Shown piece after piece: positions 16,320 to 26,327 of a stretch of 51,311 nucleotides of DNA. Source of the stretch: Corynebacterium yonathiae (GTDB taxonomy: Bacteria > Actinomycetota > Actinomycetes > Mycobacteriales > Mycobacteriaceae); NCBI RefSeq assembly GCF_027570195.1, contig NZ_JAKMUZ010000019.1:1-51311 (forward strand), written 5' to 3'. The notes beneath the pieces were generated by a model. It was not told where the DNA came from, did not search any database, and saw only the letters and a program-made list of their open reading frames with translations. The position numbers and the translations under genes were made by a program. Numbering within the stretch: the stretch's first letter is position 1; each line of letters opens with the position of its first letter.

Positions 16320-17957
16320 ATGGATATCACCGCATCTGCCCAGTGGAGCGAGCTCGCGAAAGTATATGAGGATAAAAAGAACCTCAACCTCCGCGAGCTT
16401 TTTGCCGCCGATGCAGACCGCGCCCGCAACTTCACTTTCGACGCCGCCGGATTGCACGTTGATCTGTCGAAGAATCTGATCGACGGGGACATCGTCAAGC
16501 AGCTGGTAAAGGTAGCCAAGGCCGCCGACCTAGAGTCCCGCCGCGATGCCATGTTCGCCGGCGAGCACATCAATAACACTGAGGACCGCGCCGTGCTGCA
16601 TACCGCGCTGCGTATCCCGGTCGAAGATGACTTAAGCGTAGATGGCCAAGACGTCGCCGCCGATGTCCACGAGGTCTTAGGCCGCATGCGTGACTTCGCC
16701 ACCGCGCTGCGCTCCGGCTCCTGGCTGGGGCACACCGGCCACACCATCAAAAAGGTGGTCAATATCGGCATCGGTGGCTCCGACCTCGGCCCGGCCATGG
16801 CGGCCAAGGCATTGCGCTCCTACGAGGTCGCTGGCATCTCCGCAGAGTTTGTTTCCAACGTGGACCCGGCCGATATGGCCGCCACCCTCGATGGCCTGGA
16901 TGCAGAATCCACCCTCTTCATTATCGCCTCCAAGACCTTTACTACCCAAGAGACGCTGACCAACGCGCACGCCGCGCGCCGCTGGCTCATCGAGCAATTC
17001 GATGGCGATGAATCCGCTGTGGCCAAGCACTTCGTCGCTGTGTCTACCAATGCGGAAAAGGTAGCCGAGTTCGGCATCGATACCGAGAATATGTTCCCGT
17101 TTTGGAATTGGGTCGGCGGCCGCTACTCCGTGGATTGCGCCATCGGCTTGTCCCTTATGTGCACCATTGGACCGATGGACTTCATGCGCTTCCTCGAGGG
17201 TTTCCACGCCATGGACGAGCACTTCCGCACCGCACCGCTGGAAGAAAACGTCCCCGCGCTCATGGGCCTCCTTGGCGTCTGGTACACCAATTTCTTCGGC
17301 GCCCAGGCTCACGCCGTTCTGCCCTATTCGCAGGACCTCGGCCGCTTCCCGGCCTACCTGCAACAGCTGACCATGGAATCTAATGGCAAGTCCGTACGCC
17401 GCGACGGCACCGCGGTTACCGTCCCGTCCACCGGCGAAATCTACTGGGGCGAGCCGGGCACCAATGGCCAGCACGCCTTCTTCCAGCTCATGCACCAAGG
17501 CACCCGCCTCATCCCGGCGGACTTTATTGGGTTTGCCCGCCCGAAGCAGGACTTCCCCACCGCCGATGGCTCTGGGTCCATGCATGATCTGCTCATGGGC
17601 AACTTCTTTGCCCAGACCAAGGTCCTGGCCTTCGGCAAGACCGCAGAGGAAATCGCGGCGGAGGGCGTGGACGCGACCGTCGTGCCGCACAAGGTGATGC
17701 CGGGCAACCGTCCGACCACCACCATCCTGGCTGAGGAGCTCACCCCGCAGACCCTCGGCGCTCTCATCGCACTCTACGAACACATCGTGTTCACCCAGGG
17801 CGTTATCTGGGATATCAACTCCTTCGACCAGTGGGGCGTGGAGCTGGGCAAGCAGCAGGCTAATGACCTGGCGCCGGCAGTCTCCGGCAAGGAGGAAGCC
17901 GCATCCGGCGACCAATCCACCGACGAGCTCATCGGTTGGTACCGCTCCAACCGCTAA
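16320..17957 (+). CDS. pgi: Glucose-6-phosphate isomerase
   Basis: A 545-residue enzyme interconverting glucose 6-phosphate and fructose 6-phosphate. Both family signatures are present: [14 protein letters not shown] and [18 protein letters not shown]. The phosphate-binding [12 protein letters not shown] and the catalytic MESNGKS and [11 protein letters not shown] segments are also clear. The ATG at 16320 has AGAAAGG upstream with good spacing; a longer frame from 16299 has no support. It stands alone with its own promoter after the permease and is followed by strong hairpins. Confidence 0.97.
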   Translation: MDITASAQWSELAKVYEDKKNLNLRELFAADADRARNFTFDAAGLHVDLSKNLIDGDIVKQLVKVAKAADLESRRDAMFAGEHINNTEDRAVLHTALRIPVEDDLSVDGQDVAADVHEVLGRMRDFATALRSGSWLGHTGHTIKKVVNIGIGGSDLGPAMAAKALRSYEVAGISAEFVSNVDPADMAATLDGLDAESTLFIIASKTFTTQETLTNAHAARRWLIEQFDGDESAVAKHFVAVSTNAEKVAEFGIDTENMFPFWNWVGGRYSVDCAIGLSLMCTIGPMDFMRFLEGFHAMDEHFRTAPLEENVPALMGLLGVWYTNFFGAQAHAVLPYSQDLGRFPAYLQQLTMESNGKSVRRDGTAVTVPSTGEIYWGEPGTNGQHAFFQLMHQGTRLIPADFIGFARPKQDFPTADGSGSMHDLLMGNFFAQTKVLAFGKTAEEIAAEGVDATVVPHKVMPGNRPTTTILAEELTPQTLGALIALYEHIVFTQGVIWDINSFDQWGVELGKQQANDLAPAVSGKEEAASGDQSTDELIGWYRSNR

Positions 17958-17969
17958 ACGCCCACTTTT

Positions 17970-18024
17970 AGCCGCGTTAACCCGCTTTCGAACCTTCCGC
18001 GGGCGGATAGCGCGGCTGCTTTAT
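17970..18024 (+). terminator. Putative pgi terminator
   Basis: Nested arms AGCCGCG (17970-17976)/CGCGGCT (18011-18017) and CCCGC (17981-17985)/GCGGG (17999-18003) form a long imperfect hairpin 13 bases after the pgi stop. The following tract is only moderately T-rich. Confidence 0.5.
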
Positions 18025-18047
18025 GGTCTTTCTCCCCAAGGCATTAT

Positions 18048-18104
18048 AAAACAAGCACGTTCTGCCCATAATCAGCACGAAATTGGGCAGAACGTGCTTG
18101 TTTT
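18048..18104. terminator. Bidirectional terminator with a perfect 21-base stem
   Basis: The segments 18048-18068 and 18084-18104 are perfect reverse complements over 21 bases with a 15-base loop. The outer ends are A4 on the left and T4 on the right, so the hairpin can end transcription from both strands, between pgi (plus) and the YccF gene (minus). The core reads ACAAGCACGTTCTGCCCA. Confidence 0.85.
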
Positions 18105-18120
18105 GTCTGCGGTCCGGCGC

Positions 18121-18534
18121 TTAAAGTTTGACCATCGGCTCCCAGCCGAAGGGGATCTCCTCCGAGTTCACAATTCGGCGGCCAAACGGGAAACAAGTCA
18201 CCGGGATCATCTTCAGGTTGGCCAGCGCGGCCGGAATTCCCACGATGGTCACTACCTGTGCCGCCGCGGTGGTTACGTGCCCAATGGCCAGCCACAGGCC
18301 GGCGACGACGAACCACACGACATTGGAGAAGGTGGACATGGAGCCGCTGCCTTTGACTGGCTGCACTACCGAGCGGCCAAATGGCCACAGGGCGAAATTG
18401 GCCATGCGGAACGACGCCACGCCCGCGGGGATAGTAACGATGAAGATGCAGGCAATGATGCCAAAGAGGAAATAGGCAAGGGCTAGGAGGAACCCGCCGG
18501 TGATAAACCAAACGATGTTAAGAAAGGTACGCAT
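18121..18534 (-). CDS. YccF-domain inner membrane protein
   Basis: A 137-residue membrane protein with two repeated halves. Each begins with a hydrophobic NIVWFITGG / NVVWFVVAGLWLAIGH stretch and is followed by GIxA/VPAG-type loops, FRMANFALWPFGR and LKMIPVTCFPFGR. This duplicated (F/W)PFGR pattern is the YccF family, whose function is not established. The ATG at 18534 is chosen because TAGTGT on the minus strand lies 7 bases upstream, consistent with a leaderless mRNA; a GTG at 18543 is in frame but would lie within the -10. Confidence 0.85.
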   Translation of the reverse strand: MRTFLNIVWFITGGFLLALAYFLFGIIACIFIVTIPAGVASFRMANFALWPFGRSVVQPVKGSGSMSTFSNVVWFVVAGLWLAIGHVTTAAAQVVTIVGIPAALANLKMIPVTCFPFGRRIVNSEEIPFGWEPMVKL

Positions 18535-18558
18535 GTCCCCCACACTAGCGCGGGAATC

Positions 18559-19377
18559 TTATTTCGCGGGGTGGAGCGGCTGGCAATGCGGGCACCACCA
18601 GATGATGCGCTCGAGTTCGCCTTCATCGCCGCCGGCATCCACACCGCCGAGTGCGCCCTTGGTAATGAAGGTGCCGCAGCGGCGGCAGCGCTTGCGATTG
18701 CGGCCGAAGACATAGGTCGTCTCCCCGGCGCGGCGCACGCCGGTGGTCACGCGCACCGGGGAGGTGCGATTAGCCCACATGATGCGCCGAGAAATGTCGA
18801 GGATGCGGGCGGTATCCACCGCAGATACTGGTGTGGCCGGGTGCACCCCCGCTAGGAAACAGGCCTCGGCGCGGTATTCATTGCCGATGCCGGCGACGAC
18901 CTTTTGGTCGAGCAGCGCCGCGCCGATGGCGCGTTGGGGACGGTTATTTAGCCGCCGCAGGGCTTCTTCGCGATCCCAGTCGGGGTCGAGAATATCCGGT
19001 CCAAGGTGGGCGATGCGCTGATGGTATTGGTCGGCGGGATAGATATCCACGAAGCCTAGCTGGTGACCTACAACCTCAATATCGCGCGGGGAGTTGGCTA
19101 GCTGCAGGACGATGCGCGCGGTATGTCCGGGTTTGCGCCAGCGGTCGCCTGCGTAATGGATGGCCCAGGTACCTTCCATCTTGAGGTGAGTGTGCACGAT
19201 GGTCTGGTCGAATTGCATGAAGAGGTGCTTGCCATAGGGCCAGACGCGCTCGCACACCATGCCGTCTAGATGCACGGTGGCGTAGCGCGGTACACGCACG
19301 GAACAGCCGGTGACCTCGCGTCCGGCCATGAACTGCAGGCGGTTGGATAGCTGCAGGACGGAATCGCCTTCGGGCAT
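18559..19377 (-). CDS. nei: Endonuclease VIII-like DNA glycosylase/AP lyase (Nei/Fpg family)
   Basis: A 272-residue base-excision repair enzyme. It starts MPEGDS, giving the Pro2 nucleophile and Glu3 after removal of Met. A helix-two-turn-helix segment (LLDQKVVAGIGNEYRAEACFLAGVHP, about 155-180) and a C-terminal zinc finger (CRRCG near 232 and CPHC near 264) complete the family plan. PEGDS at the N-terminus and the link to lhr point to the actinobacterial Nei2 type. GGAGGT lies 4 bases before the ATG. It begins 18 bases after the lhr stop on the same strand, so the two are likely cotranscribed. Confidence 0.93.
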   Translation of the reverse strand: MPEGDSVLQLSNRLQFMAGREVTGCSVRVPRYATVHLDGMVCERVWPYGKHLFMQFDQTIVHTHLKMEGTWAIHYAGDRWRKPGHTARIVLQLANSPRDIEVVGHQLGFVDIYPADQYHQRIAHLGPDILDPDWDREEALRRLNNRPQRAIGAALLDQKVVAGIGNEYRAEACFLAGVHPATPVSAVDTARILDISRRIMWANRTSPVRVTTGVRRAGETTYVFGRNRKRCRRCGTFITKGALGGVDAGGDEGELERIIWWCPHCQPLHPAK

Positions 19378-19395
19378 AACACCTCCAGTGGATCT

Positions 19396-22300
19396 TTAGC
19401 GACGGTACCCGCCGCGCGGGCGGAAGCCACCATTATTGCGCGGTGCAGGCGGCGGATCATCAAAGCTGAGTTCTTCGATGGCCTCGCTGGCGCGGCGTCC
19501 TGCACGTGGGGTGCGCGGAGCAGCGGCGCGTGCGGAGATGCGCACGCCCTTAGGAGTAATTCCGGCACCGGCTTCGCGCAGGTGGGCGGCGGCATCGGTC
19601 TTATGAATGGGACTGCCATTGCACTTTTCGATAACCAACGGGGACACCACTCCCCTTGCCACCATGTCTGTAAGCGCGCTTACCAGGCGGGGATATACCT
19701 CCGCCGGGTCGATGCCACCCGGCAGCGATTCCAGGAAGGTGGTGAGGGTTTTCCCGCCGCGGGTGAGGTGGGCGATGGGAAGGCCGTCGATAAGCACCAC
19801 CAGTGCGCCGGCCGAGCGGGTGGGGCCCCCGGTGGCTTTGCCATCGGCGTCGTCGCGCTGTGGCCAGGGCAGGGCCGCACCGTAGGGATTGGCCGGGTCG
19901 CAGGCGGCGAGGACAAAGGTATCGGGCTCGGTAGAGCCAGACGGCCAGCCGGTGACATCCGGGGAATCGGCCAGGCCGCGCAGGCGGTCGATGATGGCGG
20001 GGGTAGAAAATTGGGCGGCGCCCAGCCCATCGATGACATAGCCGCGCATGGCCTTGCCGGATTCTTCGAAGCCGGAGAGCACCTTATAGGCCAGCGCAAA
20101 GCCACCGAGCACGTCTTCGGCCACGACGGAGCCGCGGGTGAGCACGCCATACCGGTCGAGCCAGGCCTCGCCGTGTGCCACGGAGCGGGAGGTGGCATCG
20201 GTGGCGGCGGGCACGGCAAGCGACCATCGGCCCATCACATCGGGCGGGGTCTGCGCGCCCGCAGCGTTCTGAGCTTGGGCAAAGGAGGTGCGCCCCATGC
20301 GCAGGCGGGAGCGGGTGGGCCGCCGCTTCGAGCGATGCGCGGTGCGGCCGGAGCGCGAGCCGCCGGAAGACAACCGGGTACGCAACGGTGCGAAGGAATC
20401 GGGGCTTACCAAGCCCATCTCCACCAAGCCCCAGAGGGCCTCGCGGGTCTCCTCGGTGGTGCCGGGGACCTCGGCGGCGATATCGGCAAAGAGGAAACCG
20501 CCGCCGCGGCCCAGAACATCGAGGATGGCGCGCTGCAGCATGCTCACGCCCTCGGCATCGGTTTCCGGGGCTAGCTGGGCCGCGTAATCCGAGGGCAGCA
20601 GCATGATCCAGGGGTCTGCCGCGCCGGCCTTGCCGGCGCCGAGGATGAGCACCTCACCATTGGAGGTAAGTTCATCGAGCATGGTGGGCGAATAATCTCC
20701 CACCCGCGCGGGCAGGATGAGCGATTCCCACGCGGAGGCTGGCAGGCGCACCCCGGCTAGCTGCTCGATGACGGAAAAGACACCATCGGCCCCGCGCAGG
20801 GCCGGGCGCTTTCCAGCCGGTGCGATGCTATGCCACTCCGGCAAAAAGCGGGCAAAAGTGGCACCCGAAACCGGCTCGGTAGCGGCACGCGCAGCGGCGA
20901 GCGAGCGAGAGCGGATGGTCTTGAGCACCACTGCGGCGCAGTATTCCTGCTCGTCGATGCCCTGGCGGTAGCGGCCTTCTACTACCCCATCAAGCGCGCC
21001 GAGAACGGTATGCGCGGCAGAGACGGAAATGCCGAAGGCCTCGGTAAGGTCGCGCAATACGAAGGGCCCGCGGGTGCGCGCCCAGCGCGAGACCAGCTGC
21101 GGCAAGGCATCAGAAATGGTTGCCACTTGGGCGGGGATGCCGGGAGGAATGGGGATGCCTAGGGCGTCGCGAAGCAGGGGTGCATCCTGGGCTTGAGCCA
21201 GGTGCTCCCGTCCGCCGATCCGCACGCGCATAATCCGCGTGCCCAGCTGGTCCAGGGCGGAAAGCGGCACGTCGGTGTGCTCGCCCAGCTCGTCTACGGG
21301 AATCGGCCCGAGCACGCGCAGCAGGTCCGCTACCTCTTCGGTGGTGCGGGCCCGGCGCGAGGGGTCGGTGCGTTGGAGCTGGGCGTGGACCTCGGCGATA
21401 ATCTCCGGATCGAGCAGCTCGCGCAGCTCCACCGTGCCGAGCAATTTGGCCAAAAGCGCCGGGTCAAGGGCCAGGGCGGCCGCGCGCTTTTCTGCTAACG
21501 GGGAATCGCCCTCGTACATGAACGCGCCGGTGTAGTTAAACAGCAGCGAAGAGGCAAAAGGCGAGGGCTGTTCGGTGGTGACCTCTGCAATGCGGAGGCG
21601 GCGGTGCCCCAGCTCCCGCATGACCTCCGTAAGAGCTGGGACATCGTAGACGTCTTGGACGCACTCGCGCACCGTCTCCAAGATGATGGGAAAGGACGGG
21701 TACTTACGGGCAACGTCCAAAAGCTGCTCGGCGCGCTGGCGCTGCTGCCACAACGGCGCGCGCTTGCCGGGATTGCGCCGAGGTAAGAGCAGCGCACGCG
21801 CCGCACACTCGCGGAAGCGGGAGGCAAAGAGCGCGGAGTTGCCCACCTGCTCGGCCACGATATCCGCTATCTCATCGGCGTCGAAGGCGAAGATGGACCC
21901 ATCGGGCTCGGATTCTGCTTCCGGCAGGCGCAGCACGATGCCATCATCGCCGGCTACCGCCTGCGGATCCATGCCGGTGCGTTCGCCTACCCGGGCGCCT
22001 ACCGCTAGCGCCCATGCGGAGTTGACCGGCCGGCCAAACGGGGTATGTAGCACCACGCGCCAATCGCCTAGCTCATCGCGGAAGCGCTCGAGCACCAGCG
22101 TCTTTTCATCCGGGATGACACCAGTGGCTTCATTTTGCTCCTGCAGATAGGCCACGATATTGGAGCGCGCATTATCATCGGCATCCGCAATGATCTCCGG
22201 CGAGGAAAAGACCTCGCGGCGATACTCACCTAGCGCCTTACCCAACTCATAGGGGCGGCCCGCGCCATCGCCATTCCAAAACGGCAAGCGCCCGGTGTGC

Positions 22301-24195
22301 CCCGGCGCGGGCGTGACCAACACCTGGTCACGGGTGATGTCTTCGATGCGCCAACTGGTAGCGCCCAAGGTAAATACATCGCCCACCCGGGACTCATAAA
22401 CCATCTCTTCATCCAGTTCGCCCACCCGGCGCGGAGCACCCCCGGAGCCCTCACCCGAGCCGGTATAGAGGAATACGCCAAACATGCCCCTATCCGGAAT
22501 CGTGCCGCCACTGGTGACGGCCACCCGCTGGGCACCAGGCCGGGCGGTCATCACTCCCGCCACTCGGTCATAGACCACGCGGGGTTTAAGTTCAGCAAAG
22601 TCCGTAGACGGATAGACGCCGCTTACCAGGTCCAGCACGGAGTCATAAACCTCCCGCGCCAGATCGCGGTAGGGCCAGGCCCGGCGGACCATCTCATACC
22701 ACTCATCGGCATCGAGCCCGTCCTCGCCAGCCGCAGCCACCGCCGCCACCGTTTGCTGCGCTAGCACATCCAACGGGTTGCGCGGGGTATGCAGTTCTTC
22801 AATAAGCCCGGCGCGCATGCGCGATACCGTCAGTGTGGACTGCACCAGATCCGCGCGGTGCTTGGGATAGAAGGACCCGTGCGAGACCGCGCCCACAAAG
22901 TGCCCGGCGCGGCCCACGCGCTGCAGGCCGGAGGCCACCGAAGGCGGCGATTCCACCTGCACGACTAGCTCCACTGCACCCATATCGATGCCCAGCTCTA
23001 GCGAGCTTGTGGCCACCACGGCCTTGAGCGTTCCTTCTTTCAGCATGGTTTCAGTCATCGCGCGTTCATCCTTAGACACCGAGCCGTGGTGGGCGCGGGC
23101 GATAACCGCCGGGGCCTTGCCGGCGACGTCGACCTGCTTCATCAGCTGGGCTGGGTCCCGGCGGGTCTCGGGCGACAGCGAATCCGGATCGTGCTCTTGC
23201 GCATAGAGCTCATTGAGCCGGCTGGTCAGCCGCTCGGCCGTGCGGCGGGAGTTGACAAATACCAGCGTGGAGCGATGCGCCATGATTTCCGCATAGAGGT
23301 CATCCTCAATAAACGGCCAGATGGACTTGGCCGTGGGCAGCGCGGACTCATCCACGGAAGGAGAGCTGATGCCAATCGCATCATCCACCGTCATCTCTCC
23401 GATGGTGGAGCCTTGCTCCGGCGTCGGCAGATCGGACATATCCTCTACCGGCACGTGCACGTCCAGCTGCCACTTCTTCTCCGCGGCCGGCGCCACAATT
23501 TCTACCGGGCGGTTGCCGCCTAAGAAATTCGATACCGCGGACAGTGGCCGCACGGTGGCAGAAAGCCCAATGCGCTGGAAGTCCCCTGCCACCTGCTGTA
23601 GGCGCTCCAAGGTCAGCGCCAGGTGCACGCCGCGCTTGGTGCCAGCCAGGGCATGAATCTCATCGATAATGACGGTATCCACCGTCTTCAAAATCCCCGC
23701 CGCCTTAGAGGTAAGCATCAAATAGGCTGACTCCGGGGTGGTAATCAAAATATCCGGCGGCTTGCGCACCTGCCGCGCACGCTCCCCCGAGGGCGTATCC
23801 CCCGAGCGCACGCCCACCGAAATATCCGGAACATCCAGTCCTAAGTTCTCCGCAGTGCGGGCAATCCCGGTCAGCGGGGCGCGCAAGTTATTTTCCACGT
23901 CCACGCCTAGTGCCTTCAGCGGGGAAATATAGAGGACTTTAACCCCAGCAGCGGATCCCGAGGCGCCTGAGCCCACCGGCAGCGCCAGCTGGCCTTCGCG
24001 CTCGACCAAACTATTCAGCGCCCACAAGAACGCGGCGAGCGTCTTACCGGAACCGGTAGGAGCTACCACAAGGGCGTGCTCACCGCGGGAAATCTTTTCC
24101 CAGGCCTGCGCCTGCACGGCGGTGGGGGCAGCAAATACATCCCGAAACCACTGCGCTACTTGAGGCCGGAAGCGGTCGAGGATGTTTTCTGGCAT
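19396..24195 (-). CDS. lhr: Lhr-type ATP-dependent helicase
   Basis: A 1599-residue superfamily 2 helicase of the full-length Lhr class, a 3'-5' DNA translocase and helicase linked to repair. Walker A is VAPTGSGKT (about 50-58), motif II is IIDEIHALAGTKRG, and motif VI is GLQRVGRAGH. The large C-terminal Lhr core follows (LRLPEAES..., EYCAAVVLKTIRSRSLAAAR). The extreme C-terminus is Arg/Gly-rich, ending FRPRGGYRR, an uncommon tail that may bind nucleic acid. The ATG 24195 is preferred over GTG 24201 because TAGAGT on the minus strand ends 6 bases upstream, suggesting a leaderless mRNA. Partner gene nei follows. Confidence 0.95.
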   Translation of the reverse strand: MPENILDRFRPQVAQWFRDVFAAPTAVQAQAWEKISRGEHALVVAPTGSGKTLAAFLWALNSLVEREGQLALPVGSGASGSAAGVKVLYISPLKALGVDVENNLRAPLTGIARTAENLGLDVPDISVGVRSGDTPSGERARQVRKPPDILITTPESAYLMLTSKAAGILKTVDTVIIDEIHALAGTKRGVHLALTLERLQQVAGDFQRIGLSATVRPLSAVSNFLGGNRPVEIVAPAAEKKWQLDVHVPVEDMSDLPTPEQGSTIGEMTVDDAIGISSPSVDESALPTAKSIWPFIEDDLYAEIMAHRSTLVFVNSRRTAERLTSRLNELYAQEHDPDSLSPETRRDPAQLMKQVDVAGKAPAVIARAHHGSVSKDERAMTETMLKEGTLKAVVATSSLELGIDMGAVELVVQVESPPSVASGLQRVGRAGHFVGAVSHGSFYPKHRADLVQSTLTVSRMRAGLIEELHTPRNPLDVLAQQTVAAVAAAGEDGLDADEWYEMVRRAWPYRDLAREVYDSVLDLVSGVYPSTDFAELKPRVVYDRVAGVMTARPGAQRVAVTSGGTIPDRGMFGVFLYTGSGEGSGGAPRRVGELDEEMVYESRVGDVFTLGATSWRIEDITRDQVLVTPAPGHTGRLPFWNGDGAGRPYELGKALGEYRREVFSSPEIIADADDNARSNIVAYLQEQNEATGVIPDEKTLVLERFRDELGDWRVVLHTPFGRPVNSAWALAVGARVGERTGMDPQAVAGDDGIVLRLPEAESEPDGSIFAFDADEIADIVAEQVGNSALFASRFRECAARALLLPRRNPGKRAPLWQQRQRAEQLLDVARKYPSFPIILETVRECVQDVYDVPALTEVMRELGHRRLRIAEVTTEQPSPFASSLLFNYTGAFMYEGDSPLAEKRAAALALDPALLAKLLGTVELRELLDPEIIAEVHAQLQRTDPSRRARTTEEVADLLRVLGPIPVDELGEHTDVPLSALDQLGTRIMRVRIGGREHLAQAQDAPLLRDALGIPIPPGIPAQVATISDALPQLVSRWARTRGPFVLRDLTEAFGISVSAAHTVLGALDGVVEGRYRQGIDEQEYCAAVVLKTIRSRSLAAARAATEPVSGATFARFLPEWHSIAPAGKRPALRGADGVFSVIEQLAGVRLPASAWESLILPARVGDYSPTMLDELTSNGEVLILGAGKAGAADPWIMLLPSDYAAQLAPETDAEGVSMLQRAILDVLGRGGGFLFADIAAEVPGTTEETREALWGLVEMGLVSPDSFAPLRTRLSSGGSRSGRTAHRSKRRPTRSRLRMGRTSFAQAQNAAGAQTPPDVMGRWSLAVPAATDATSRSVAHGEAWLDRYGVLTRGSVVAEDVLGGFALAYKVLSGFEESGKAMRGYVIDGLGAAQFSTPAIIDRLRGLADSPDVTGWPSGSTEPDTFVLAACDPANPYGAALPWPQRDDADGKATGGPTRSAGALVVLIDGLPIAHLTRGGKTLTTFLESLPGGIDPAEVYPRLVSALTDMVARGVVSPLVIEKCNGSPIHKTDAAAHLREAGAGITPKGVRISARAAAPRTPRAGRRASEAIEELSFDDPPPAPRNNGGFRPRGGYRR

Positions 24196-24201
24196 GCCCA
24201 C

Positions 24202-24223
24202 ACTCTAGTCCGCGTTGTAATGT
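24202..24223. promoter_or_regulatory. Divergent -10 elements for lhr and cysQ
   Basis: TAGAGT read on the minus strand (24202-24207) is 6 bases from the lhr ATG. TAATGT on the plus strand (24218-24223) is 7 bases from the cysQ ATG at 24231. Neither gene has a ribosome site. The two start codons are only 35 bases apart, so both mRNAs are probably leaderless and the promoters overlap. Confidence 0.6.
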
Positions 24224-24230
24224 GGGCACC

Positions 24231-24989
24231 ATGACCGTCGAGATTTCTGATTCCCGCCTGACCAATTCCCTCGCCCAGGGCTGCGGTGAGATCCTGAAAG
24301 GCGTGCGCAACGGGGGCCTGCTACGGGGCCTTTCGCTTGGCGACGCCGGCGATGAAGCCGCCCAAGAATGGATCGCCCGCGTCCTCGAGCAGCACCGTCC
24401 CCAGGACGGCATGCTCTCTGAGGAAGCCTCCGATGACCTGGCCCGTTTGAAGAAGGACCGCGTGTGGATCGTGGATCCGCTCGACGGCACCAAAGAATTT
24501 GCCACCGGCCGCCAGGACTGGGCCGTGCACATCGCCTTGGTAGAAAATGGTATTCCTATCCACGCAGCAGTGGGCCTGCCGGATCTCGGCGTTACCTTTA
24601 AGTCCTCGGACGTTCGGGCGGTCACCGGCCCGTTGTCTAAGAAGTTCGTCGTCTCCCGCAATCGCCCGCCCAAGGTAGCCGACTATATTGCGGAGAAAAT
24701 GGGCTATGAAGTCGTGGGCGTCGGCTCCGCGGGTGCCAAGGCCATGCACGTGCTGCTCGGCGATTATGACGGTTATATCCACGCCGGTGGCCAGTACGAG
24801 TGGGATCAGGCCGCGCCGGTGGGCGTCGCCCAAGCCTCCGGTCTACACTGCTGCCGCCTCGATGGCTCCGAAATCCGCTTCAATAATGAGGACACCTTCA
24901 TCCCAGACATCCTCATCTGCCGCCCCGAGCTCAAGGATGAGATCTTGAAGCACGCCCAGGCCTTTGCCGAGGAGAACGGCGGCTTCTAA
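24231..24989 (+). CDS. cysQ: 3'(2'),5'-bisphosphate nucleotidase CysQ-like
   Basis: A 252-residue inositol-monophosphatase-superfamily enzyme. The metal-binding motif [12 protein letters not shown] (about 79-90) has the KEF ending typical of CysQ, and SEE at 63-65 and [10 protein letters not shown] near 205 supply the other ligands. CysQ hydrolyses 3'-phosphoadenosine 5'-phosphate from sulfate assimilation. A role in inositol phosphate metabolism is less likely. An upstream GTG at 24222 is in frame but the ATG fits a leaderless start. It leads cysQ-thyA-folA-mrx1. Confidence 0.88.
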   Translation: MTVEISDSRLTNSLAQGCGEILKGVRNGGLLRGLSLGDAGDEAAQEWIARVLEQHRPQDGMLSEEASDDLARLKKDRVWIVDPLDGTKEFATGRQDWAVHIALVENGIPIHAAVGLPDLGVTFKSSDVRAVTGPLSKKFVVSRNRPPKVADYIAEKMGYEVVGVGSAGAKAMHVLLGDYDGYIHAGGQYEWDQAAPVGVAQASGLHCCRLDGSEIRFNNEDTFIPDILICRPELKDEILKHAQAFAEENGGF

Positions 24990-24993
24990 ACTA

Positions 24994-25797
24994 ATGCCCA
25001 TGATTGAGACCCCGTACGAGGATCTGTTGCACAAGGTCCTAGAGACCGGCACGCCCAAAGGCGATCGCACCGGTACCGGCACGCGCTCTATTTTTGGTGC
25101 GCAGCTGCGTTATAACCTGGCCGAGTCTTTCCCGCTGCTGACCACCAAGAAGGTCTATTTCCACGCGGTATTGGGCGAGCTTTTGTGGTTCCTCAAAGGC
25201 GAATCCAATATCAAATTCCTGCAGGACAATAAGGTCCGCATCTGGAATGAGTGGGCGGATGACAATGGCGAGCTAGGGCCGGTCTACGGCGTGCAGTGGC
25301 GCTCCTGGCCCACCCCGGATGGCCAGCACATTGACCAGATTCAGCAGGCGCTCGATACTCTGAAGACTAATCCAGACTCGCGCCGCAACTTGGTCTCTGC
25401 ATGGAACGTTGCGGAGCTAGACAAGATGGCGCTGATGCCCTGCCACTTGCTCTTCCAGCTCTACGTGGCCGATGGCACCTTGTCCATGCAGGTCTACCAG
25501 CGCTCGGCCGATATGTTCTTGGGTGTTCCGTTCAATATCGCTTCCTATGCGGCACTGACCCACATGTTTGCCCAGCAGGCCGGGCTCAAGGTGGGCGAGC
25601 TCATCTGGACCGGCGGCGATTGCCATATTTATAACGACCACGTGGAGCAGGTCAAAGAGCAGCTTTCCCGCGAACCCCGCCCGTACCCGCAGCTCAACCT
25701 GCACAAGGCGGAGGATATGTTCTCCTATGACTTCGCCGACTTTGAGGTTGAGGGCTACGACCCCCACCCCACCATCAAGGCGCAGGTATCCGTCTAA
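24994..25797 (+). CDS. thyA: Thymidylate synthase
   Basis: A 267-residue folate-dependent enzyme making dTMP from dUMP. Conserved parts include [15 protein letters not shown], the catalytic cysteine in [11 protein letters not shown] (Cys150) and [16 protein letters not shown]. The frame is open further upstream inside cysQ, but ATG 24994 or ATG 25000, just after the cysQ stop at 24989, gives the normal length. Its stop overlaps the folA start in TAATG, so thyA and folA are translationally coupled, fitting the shared dihydrofolate cycle. Confidence 0.97.
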   Translation: MPMIETPYEDLLHKVLETGTPKGDRTGTGTRSIFGAQLRYNLAESFPLLTTKKVYFHAVLGELLWFLKGESNIKFLQDNKVRIWNEWADDNGELGPVYGVQWRSWPTPDGQHIDQIQQALDTLKTNPDSRRNLVSAWNVAELDKMALMPCHLLFQLYVADGTLSMQVYQRSADMFLGVPFNIASYAALTHMFAQQAGLKVGELIWTGGDCHIYNDHVEQVKEQLSREPRPYPQLNLHKAEDMFSYDFADFEVEGYDPHPTIKAQVSV

Positions 25798-26327
25798 TGT
25801 TGGGCGCAATCTGGGCACAGTCCCTGGACGGAATCATTGGCGATGGCGAGCAAATGCCCTGGCACGTGCCGGAAGACCTCAAGCATTTTAAGGACGTGAC
25901 CATGGGTGCGCCGGTCATCATGGGGCGGAAAACCTGGGAGTCGCTCAATCCTAAATTCCGCCCCCTTCCCAGCAGGGAGAATTTCGTGCTCTCCTCCCGC
26001 ACGCCCGGCCAGTGGTCCGCCGGCGCGCAGGTCATCACCGCTATGCCCCCGCTTTCCGACGCCTGGGTCATCGGCGGCGGCCAAATCTACTCCGCCACCT
26101 TGGACCAGGTTGACCGCATTGAGGTCACCCTCATGGGCGTCAATATCGGAAGCACCTACGGCGATAAATCCATCTATGCCCCCGAAATCCCAGAGGAATT
26201 CGGCCTCGCCCACAGCACCGACTGGCTCACCTCCGCCAAGGGCCACCTGGAGCTCCCGGACCAAGAGGCCAGCGATCTCCCCATGAAATACCGCTTTTTA
26301 ACCTACGACCGAAAGGATGCAGCCTAA
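25797..26327 (+). CDS. folA: Dihydrofolate reductase
   Basis: A 176-residue enzyme reducing dihydrofolate to tetrahydrofolate with NADPH. The active-site segment is MPWHVPEDLKHFK with the catalytic acid at Asp27. The NADPH-binding GRKTWESLN and AWVIGGGQIY follow in the usual order. The product regenerates the folate consumed by ThyA upstream. It overlaps the thyA stop by one base and the next gene's ATG by one base. Confidence 0.96.
   Translation: MLGAIWAQSLDGIIGDGEQMPWHVPEDLKHFKDVTMGAPVIMGRKTWESLNPKFRPLPSRENFVLSSRTPGQWSAGAQVITAMPPLSDAWVIGGGQIYSATLDQVDRIEVTLMGVNIGSTYGDKSIYAPEIPEEFGLAHSTDWLTSAKGHLELPDQEASDLPMKYRFLTYDRKDAA

Noticed and set aside
16677..17915. 412-residue minus-strand open frame inside pgi
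   Set aside because: Antisense shadow of pgi, rich in His, Gly and Glu without any domain pattern.
19582..20574. 330-residue plus-strand open frame inside lhr
   Set aside because: Gly/His-rich shadow typical of antisense to Ala/Pro/Arg codons; no ribosome site.
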